From Shewanella ulleungensis (lineage in GTDB: Bacteria; Pseudomonadota; Gammaproteobacteria; Enterobacterales; Shewanellaceae): a stretch of 64,000 bases of DNA. The translations under genes and the position numbers were made by a program. The stretch lies in contig NZ_BMQW01000010.1 in the NCBI RefSeq assembly GCF_014648315.1, positions 62,001 through 126,000 on the forward strand, read 5' to 3'. Below the pieces are notes generated by a model, which searched no databases, was not told where the DNA came from, and was given only the letters and a program-made list of their open reading frames with translations. Every line of letters starts with the position of its first letter. Positions within the stretch are counted from its first letter, which is position 1. Shown here piece after piece: positions 59,074 through 64,000 of this stretch.

Positions 59074-60537
59074 ATGCATAAAAATCAGACGAAAATGACT
59101 TATTTAGATACCGACTTAACAGCAACGGCAAGCCACTTTTTACCTGAAAACACCCTGTTGTTGAATGCTATGACCGAAGGCGTATATGGGTTTGATTTAG
59201 ACGGTAACGCGGTATTTATTAACCCCGCGGCAGAGTATATGACCGGCTGGACGAGTAAAGAGTTAATCGGTAAAAATATCCACGATTGCCACCATCACAG
59301 CCATGCAGATGGGACTCATTATCCGCAACAAGATTGCCCTATTTATCGTACGTTGCATGACGCTATTCCGCGGCAAGTTTCTGATGATGTGTTTTGGCGA
59401 AAAGATGGTAGCAGCTTTCCGGTGTATTACAGTTCAACGCCAGTTTATCATCAACACAAACTCGTGGGTGTTATCGCGATATTTCGTGATGTTAGTATGC
59501 AAAAACATACAGAACATTCCCTAAGACAAGCATTAGCACAAGTACAAGCATTGTCTGAACGCCTCGCATCAGAAAATCAATATTTACTCACAGAACTGCA
59601 AGGCCAACAAGGTGCGCTTGGGTTGTCCGGCAACAGCCAACCGATTAAACAATTAGCGCAACAGATTAACCTAGTTGCTAATACTGACAGTACCGTTCTT
59701 ATTTGCGGCGAAAATGGTACAGGTAAAGAGTTGGTTGCGCGTAGTTTACATCGCTTGAGTCATCGTAAAGATCAACCCATGGTGAGCGTCAACTGCGCGG
59801 CATTTTCCAGTTCATTATTAGAAAGTGAACTTTTTGGCCATGAAAAAGGTGCGTTTACCGGTGCAACAGCAAGGCGTAAAGGACGATTTGAGTTAGCCCA
59901 TAATGGCACATTATTTTTAGATGAAATTGCTGAGCTGAGTTTATCAGCGCAATCAAAGCTGTTACGTGTTATTCAAGAGCAAAGTTTTGAGCGGGTAGGC
60001 AGCAGCGACACTATCAGCGTGAACATTCGTTTAATTGCTGCTACTCATCATGATTTAGCCGCCCGAGTTGAGCAAGGTCTGTTTCGAATGGATTTATATT
60101 ATCGCTTAAATGTATTTCCAATCACCGTACCGCCACTGCGAGACCGTCGTGAAGATATTCCACAATTGGTGAGTGATTTAGCTGCATCATTGAGCAAAAA
60201 ACTAGGAAAAAAAATCACTAAAGTCAGTATGAAAGGATTAAAAAAATTACAGCAGTACAGCTGGCCCGGCAATGTACGTGAGTTGCAAAACTTGATTGAA
60301 CGAGAAATTATTTTATCGCCTAATGGCCAACTATCATTTAATACCTTACCCGCAATAGTAGCATCACCACTAGCGATGACTACTTTAACGATGGCCCAAG
60401 CCGAAGCGGCTCACATTGTTGCTGTGTTAAATGCTACCCATTGGCGAATTTCTGGTCCTCAAGGAGCCGCCGCTATGCTCGATATGCCTGCGAGTACCTT
60501 ACGATCGCGCATGAAAAAGCTTGCCATCGCACGTTAA
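59074..60537 (+). CDS. PAS-domain sigma-54 activator
   Basis: A 487-residue bacterial enhancer-binding protein. N-terminal PAS ~20-135: EGVYGFDLDGNAVFINPAAE, the unusual His/Cys-rich stretch NIHDCHHHSHADGTHYPQQD, and VIAIFRDVSMQK. A coiled linker follows, then AAA+ (~175-405): LICGENGTGKELVARSLH, the GAFTGATARRKGRFEL loop, GTLFLDEIAELSLSAQ and RLNVFPITVPPLRDRREDIP. The end is a Fis-type HTH (ISGPQGAAAMLDMPASTLRSR). GAFTGA means it needs sigma-54. It has no receiver, so it senses directly, perhaps by redox or metal at the PAS. Downstream ccoG has a sigma-54 promoter, its likely target. ATG 59095 is an alternative start. Confidence 0.9.
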   Translation: MHKNQTKMTYLDTDLTATASHFLPENTLLLNAMTEGVYGFDLDGNAVFINPAAEYMTGWTSKELIGKNIHDCHHHSHADGTHYPQQDCPIYRTLHDAIPRQVSDDVFWRKDGSSFPVYYSSTPVYHQHKLVGVIAIFRDVSMQKHTEHSLRQALAQVQALSERLASENQYLLTELQGQQGALGLSGNSQPIKQLAQQINLVANTDSTVLICGENGTGKELVARSLHRLSHRKDQPMVSVNCAAFSSSLLESELFGHEKGAFTGATARRKGRFELAHNGTLFLDEIAELSLSAQSKLLRVIQEQSFERVGSSDTISVNIRLIAATHHDLAARVEQGLFRMDLYYRLNVFPITVPPLRDRREDIPQLVSDLAASLSKKLGKKITKVSMKGLKKLQQYSWPGNVRELQNLIEREIILSPNGQLSFNTLPAIVASPLAMTTLTMAQAEAAHIVAVLNATHWRISGPQGAAAMLDMPASTLRSRMKKLAIAR

Positions 60538-60574
60538 ACTCTCTAACTCATTATTCAGTATTTTACCGACATAA

Positions 60575-60606
60575 CGATATATCACGAATTTAGTGATATA
60601 TCGTGA
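60575..60606. promoter_or_regulatory. Probable upstream activator site for ccoG
   Basis: Perfect 11-bp inverted repeat CGATATATCAC (60575-60585) / GTGATATATCG (60593-60603), continued to TCGTGA. It lies ~70-95 bp upstream of the -24 element, the usual distance for an enhancer. No T-run follows, so it is not a terminator. Confidence 0.65.
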
Positions 60607-60668
60607 CTTCCTTCTGCAGAAAATAAATTAAAAACACTTTAAATCAAGGGTTTGCGGTTAATTTTTTG

Positions 60669-60685
60669 TTGGCTTAGTCCTTGCT
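60669..60685 (+). promoter_or_regulatory. Sigma-54 promoter of ccoG
   Basis: TTGGCTTAGTCCTTGCT: GG and GC separated by ten bases, with TGGC and TTGCT intact. The expected start is near 60696, 25 bp before the ATG at 60721, and AGGAAA is the ribosome binding site. Confidence 0.75.
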
Positions 60686-60720
60686 ATGACAGGGCAGTAT
60701 CGTGTTATAGGAAACCAGTT

Positions 60721-62178
60721 ATGCCCAAGTCATCAAATTACACCGCGTCAGCCGCTCAGCCGAGTACCAATATTAGCGCTTCGCAACGTATTCCGGTGGT
60801 TCAAATTGCCACGCCGTCGGCTAAAATTCATGTGCGTGAACAAAAAGGGATATTTCAACGATTACGTCAGTACAGTAATACCGTATTAATAGCGGTATTT
60901 TTTCTGCTGCCATTTATTAATTATCAGGGGCGCCAGGCGATTTTATTTGATGTTACCGAACAACAATTCTTTTTATTTCATATCACGTTATGGCCGCAAG
61001 ATTTCACCGTCTTAGCATGGTTTTTTATGGCCGCGGCTTTTGCCTTGTTTTTTGTGACCGTGTATTGGGGCAGAGTGTGGTGCGGATTTTTGTGTCCGCA
61101 AACCGCTTGGACATTTATTTACATGTGGGTTGAAGCTAAAGTTGAGGGCAACCATCATCATCGGGCAGCGTTAGATAGAGCGCCGTGGTCGTTAAGCAAA
61201 TTACGTAAACGTGTCACTAAGCATGTGCTGTGGATGGTGTTTGCACTGCTCACTGGCTGCGGATTTATCAGCTATTTTATGCCAGCGCGCGAACTGTACA
61301 TTGATATATTTAGCGCAAGTAATGGTTTTTGGACCGGCACTTGGGTGTATTTCTTTGCCATTTGCACTTATTTAAATGCCGGCTGGATGCGTGAAATGAT
61401 GTGCTTGCACTGTTGTCCGTATTCACGTTTTCAAGCGGTGATGTTTGACGCAAATACTAAAACGGTAAGTTACGATGCTGCGCGTGGCGAGTCTCGAGGA
61501 CCGCGTAAACGCTCACAAGAAACGGAGTTAGGTGACTGTGTTGACTGTAATTTATGTGTTGATGTGTGTCCAACAGGCATTGATATCCGCAACGGCTTAC
61601 AATACGAATGTATTAATTGTGGTGCCTGCGTTGATGCCTGTAATCAAACCATGGAAAAGTTTGGTTATGCTGCCAATCTTATTCGTTTTACCAGCGAAAA
61701 CGCCTTAAAAGGCCAGTCACAAGCCAGTGTGTTTTCAATCAAAGCCCTAGGATATGCCAGCGCATTACTCATTATGATTGGGTTAATTATTATCGATTTA
61801 AGTCAATTGAGTGATATTCAGCTTAATGTTATTCGCGACCGCCAATCTTTGTATCGTGAAGTGGGTATCGATACTGTCGAAAACACTTATCAATTAAAAA
61901 TCCGCAATAAAACCCAACAAGCTGCGGTTTATAAAATTATAGTGCTCAGTGATAAAGCGCCAACGTTTAGAATCGTGACCGATACTCTGGTGCAAATAAA
62001 GCCGGGCGAACAGTTAGATTACCCTGTTACGGTCAGTGCTCGTCGCAGTGAGCGAGTGGGTGACACTAGCCAGCAAACGCTCCAATTTAGTGTGAGCCAA
62101 GTTTACAGTGCAGTAAATCCAATACCAGTAAAGCCTGCAAATCAAGTCGCACAGCAATCACGCTTTTTTTGGCCATAA
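60721..62178 (+). CDS. ccoG: CcoG/RdxA-family ferredoxin-like protein
   Basis: A 485-residue inner-membrane polyferredoxin of the CcoG (FixG/RdxA) family, linked to copper reduction in assembly of cbb3 oxidase. Transmembrane helices ~55-75, ~100-122, ~158-178 and ~350-370. The NapH-like cysteine motif is GRVWCGFLCPQTAW, with HCCPYSRFQAVM following. Two 4Fe-4S motifs: CVDCNLCVDVCPTGIDI and CINCGACVDACNQTM. The C-terminal ~110 residues are an Ig-like periplasmic domain (KPGEQLDYPVTVSARRS). The start at 60721 is preferred because the open frame upstream spans the sigma-54 promoter. No cco oxidase genes are nearby, so this may be a second copy with another job. Confidence 0.88.
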   Translation: MPKSSNYTASAAQPSTNISASQRIPVVQIATPSAKIHVREQKGIFQRLRQYSNTVLIAVFFLLPFINYQGRQAILFDVTEQQFFLFHITLWPQDFTVLAWFFMAAAFALFFVTVYWGRVWCGFLCPQTAWTFIYMWVEAKVEGNHHHRAALDRAPWSLSKLRKRVTKHVLWMVFALLTGCGFISYFMPARELYIDIFSASNGFWTGTWVYFFAICTYLNAGWMREMMCLHCCPYSRFQAVMFDANTKTVSYDAARGESRGPRKRSQETELGDCVDCNLCVDVCPTGIDIRNGLQYECINCGACVDACNQTMEKFGYAANLIRFTSENALKGQSQASVFSIKALGYASALLIMIGLIIIDLSQLSDIQLNVIRDRQSLYREVGIDTVENTYQLKIRNKTQQAAVYKIIVLSDKAPTFRIVTDTLVQIKPGEQLDYPVTVSARRSERVGDTSQQTLQFSVSQVYSAVNPIPVKPANQVAQQSRFFWP

Positions 62179-62210
62179 GCAGCTAATAAAACTCCATCTC
62201 ATGTAATAAC

Positions 62211-62252
62211 AAAAAGGCTTCTCACATTGATTAAATGGGAGAAGCCTTTTTT
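62211..62252. terminator. Bidirectional intrinsic terminator
   Basis: AAAAAGGCTTCTC / GAGAAGCCTTTTT with a ~15-nt loop and A/T runs at both ends. Closes ccoG and probably the opposing malate synthase-like gene. Confidence 0.9.
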
Positions 62253-62326
62253 GCTTGATACTCGCAATTTATTGCCGCGACTTATGACTATTTACCGCTT
62301 CGAACATGCGTTACTTTGAGTATGTA

Positions 62327-62845
62327 TTAACGCTGATGTAATGCGTAATCGCTACCGTCTTTTGCGGTAAATACCTTGCAGTTGCCTTCAGTTGGCTGAC
62401 AGCTAGTGTGCAATAAGCTGATCCATTGCTTATAAGGTGTTGGTAAGTTTTTAATTGGCATAGACACTTGAATATCTTCAATATTGGCGTCGTCTGCTGC
62501 ACCTAGTTTACCAAGGCGGTCAAAACAAATTTCAACATGGGTATCGTTGTTTTTTAATACCACAGAAGTCGGTTCATTTTTGTGACCCGTTAACGCCACA
62601 AATTGACATGGATTTTGTAAGCCACACTGGGTGCCATCTTTTAAGAAAGCCAGTAAGTGATTGTAGTAAACCACATAACTAGACACATCTTGATGTGAGC
62701 CATCGGCTAATGGGAATTGCGCATCCAAAAATTCTTTTGCATTCGTGCTGCGGTCATTTTGGTTGGTGGTCGCCACAAATTGCTCACCAATGAAGCGGTT
62801 AAGGTGTTGGGTGGCTGTAGTGCTTGCTTGAGTAGACATATTCAT
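62327..62845 (-). CDS. Stand-alone malate synthase G insertion-domain protein
   Basis: A 172-residue protein that aligns by eye with the alpha/beta insertion domain of malate synthase G. KEFLDAQFPLADGSHQDVSS, NPCQFVALTGHKNEPTSVVL and KNNDTHVEICFDRLGKLGAAD match the family's first insertion (R-FLDESLPLENGS-QDV, TPAQFVGYRGD..APT..LLKNN, LHIE..ID..G.IG..D). KQWISLLHTS and FTAKDGSDYALHQR match the second (YRNWLGLM, YTAADGSE.SLHGR). The barrel piece between them with the catalytic D-C-E-D is missing, so it cannot be a synthase. Start: ATG 62845, with GAGGAATAAGG before it. Divergent from a RamB/ScfR-like regulator, suggesting a tie to acetate or glyoxylate metabolism. Confidence 0.75.
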   Translation of the reverse strand: MNMSTQASTTATQHLNRFIGEQFVATTNQNDRSTNAKEFLDAQFPLADGSHQDVSSYVVYYNHLLAFLKDGTQCGLQNPCQFVALTGHKNEPTSVVLKNNDTHVEICFDRLGKLGAADDANIEDIQVSMPIKNLPTPYKQWISLLHTSCQPTEGNCKVFTAKDGSDYALHQR

Positions 62846-62992
62846 CGCCTTATTCCTCTTCGTATTGTTGTAGGTCACAGAACCATTTTAATTATTGTTT
62901 ATCATTAAGCCTTGTTCGCAGCTTGATTTTTAGTCTATGCTATTTTTACAAACAATTTCACAATAAAAATTTTACAGTGTGAATTATACAAA

Positions 62993-64000
62993 ATGAGAAA
63001 TGAAAAAAGCTTAATGCGAAAGACCCATTTTTTGGGCACAAAGATAAGAAACTTGCGTAAACGCAATAACTTAACGATGGAAGACTTATCGGCACGTTGT
63101 GTACGTGTTGACTCCAGCAATTCACCATCTGTGTCATATTTGTCGATGATTGAACGCGGCAAACGGGTTCCGAGTGCAGATATGTTGGCGGTGATTGCGG
63201 TCGTGTTCCAAAAAGAAGTAGGTTGGTTTCTTGATGACGTGCCCGAAGACGAAGCCATTACGCCCGAAAAAGGTAACAAAGGTGGCATCAGTGGCATGCC
63301 TCTGGAGCCGAGTTTTTTATTTTCTAATGACATCCTTCAAATTGCCATTCCTGAAATGCTGTCACAAACCGGCACTAGTGGTCGTCAATTTGCTCATTTG
63401 TTGATCCGTGCACACCAAGAACATCATCAAAATCACTTCCCAGATCTAGAGCGAGCCGCAGAAGAAGTCGGCTTAAAACGCATGCCATTGGCCACAGAAG
63501 ATATTATCGATATCGCTAAAGGTATGGGGTTAAAAATCAAATGGATTGACCGGGCTCCGAAAGAAGTTATCAACGAAATGGGTTTGAGTTCTAAGCAGTT
63601 GGTGACATCATTTTTTGAACCACCAGGGACGATTTATATCAGCAACGTGCTGAAAAATAGACCAAGTAGGTTGAGGTATGATTTGGCGGTGCACATCGGT
63701 CATTGTGTGCTGCACAATAAAGATGGCTTAAAAAGCGTGATGATGTCAGGGCGTCGCGATGATTTTGATGATGCACTGGTGCCACAGTCAAATACCTTAA
63801 ACGCGCAAGATATTTTGCACGCATGGCGTGATTTTGAATCAAGTTTTTTTGCTGGCGCGCTACTGTGCCCTAAAGTGCCGTACAGGCAGTTACTTGACCG
63901 TCACGGCTATGAAATTAGCGTGCATAAACAATTGCAAGTTTCAGCTTCGGTGGCCATGCGCCGCATGACTGTTGTATCTCCTTATCCTCATTGGCATTAC
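62993..64000 (+). CDS. XRE-family regulator, RamB/ScfR type, cut by window edge
   Basis: The visible 336 residues are open to the window end. N-terminal XRE helix-turn-helix (~12-75): LGTKIRNLRKRNNLTMEDLS, then YLSMIERGKRVPSADMLAVIA. The middle carries an IrrE/ImmA-like region (~200-255, RYDLAVHIGHCVLHNKDGL) in which the zinc motif HExxH is degenerate (HIGHC). The DUF2083-like region has FFAGALLCPKVPYRQLLDRHG. This layout is that of short-chain fatty acyl-responsive regulators (RamB, ScfR), which control glyoxylate-cycle and propionate genes. ATG 63014 is an alternative start, as neither start has a strong ribosome binding site. Divergent from the malate synthase-like small protein. Confidence 0.82.
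   Translation, partial: MRNEKSLMRKTHFLGTKIRNLRKRNNLTMEDLSARCVRVDSSNSPSVSYLSMIERGKRVPSADMLAVIAVVFQKEVGWFLDDVPEDEAITPEKGNKGGISGMPLEPSFLFSNDILQIAIPEMLSQTGTSGRQFAHLLIRAHQEHHQNHFPDLERAAEEVGLKRMPLATEDIIDIAKGMGLKIKWIDRAPKEVINEMGLSSKQLVTSFFEPPGTIYISNVLKNRPSRLRYDLAVHIGHCVLHNKDGLKSVMMSGRRDDFDDALVPQSNTLNAQDILHAWRDFESSFFAGALLCPKVPYRQLLDRHGYEISVHKQLQVSASVAMRRMTVVSPYPHWHY

Noticed and set aside
1..64000. CRISPR arrays, prophage or integrative elements
   Set aside because: No regularly spaced repeats, integrase, transposase or phage structural genes are visible anywhere in the window.

Overview
The window looks like chromosomal DNA of a marine gammaproteobacterium, most probably Shewanella. This rests on gene content and synteny: polA - Spot 42 - engB - CsrB/C-type RNA - yihI in the enterobacterial order, a hut cluster, tdh/kbl, a waaA-kdkA lipopolysaccharide locus ending at coaD-mutM, tungstate uptake next to molybdenum cofactor genes, and a MITE-like repeat of a type I associate with Shewanella. 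Coding is dense, with moderate-to-low GC. Both edges cut genes: mtnC on the left and an XRE-family regulator on the right.

Layout. 1-5.4 kb: end of mtnC, a small YdcH-like protein, an exported amidohydrolase, a DUF2846 lipoprotein and an exported HAD hydrolase whose stop codon lies in a MITE-like repeat. 5.6-11 kb: histidine utilisation (hutI divergent from hutC-hutU-hutH, with a palindromic HutC-type operator between them). 11-16.6 kb: mechanosensitive channel, alpha/beta hydrolase, acyltransferase, DUF2489, yihI and a methyltransferase. 16.7-22.5 kb: an RNA-rich block with a CsrB/C-like RNA, cytochrome c4, engB, an unassigned candidate sRNA, Spot 42 and polA. 23-27.4 kb: elbB, glpEG, tdh-kbl. 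27.7-39.2 kb: the surface polysaccharide region, with waaA, kdkA, a family 9 glycosyltransferase, two CDP-glycerol-type transferases around a HIT-cytidylyltransferase fusion, and a yjbEFGH/gfcABCD-type operon. 39.4-41.3 kb: coaD, mutM and an orphan.

41.5-50 kb: tupABC-mobA-mobB/moeA reads leftward from a good sigma-54 promoter. It diverges from a sigma-54 response regulator and sensor kinase, so the two-component system probably controls tungstate/molybdate supply. 50-53 kb: RyhB sRNA with a Fur box in its promoter, yhhQ behind a candidate preQ1-I riboswitch, and menF. 53.2-58.7 kb: an HD-GYP protein, then an overlapping four-gene operon of cupredoxin-like protein, membrane GGDEF/EAL protein, DUF3034 outer-membrane protein and lipoprotein truncated haemoglobin.

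59-62.2 kb: a PAS-type sigma-54 activator followed by ccoG, which has its own sigma-54 promoter and an upstream inverted repeat also found before the activator. 62.3-64 kb: a small protein that looks like the excised alpha/beta insertion domain of malate synthase G, divergent from a RamB/ScfR-type regulator.

All assignments come from reading the sequence and from memory of the families. No database search or folding program was run.
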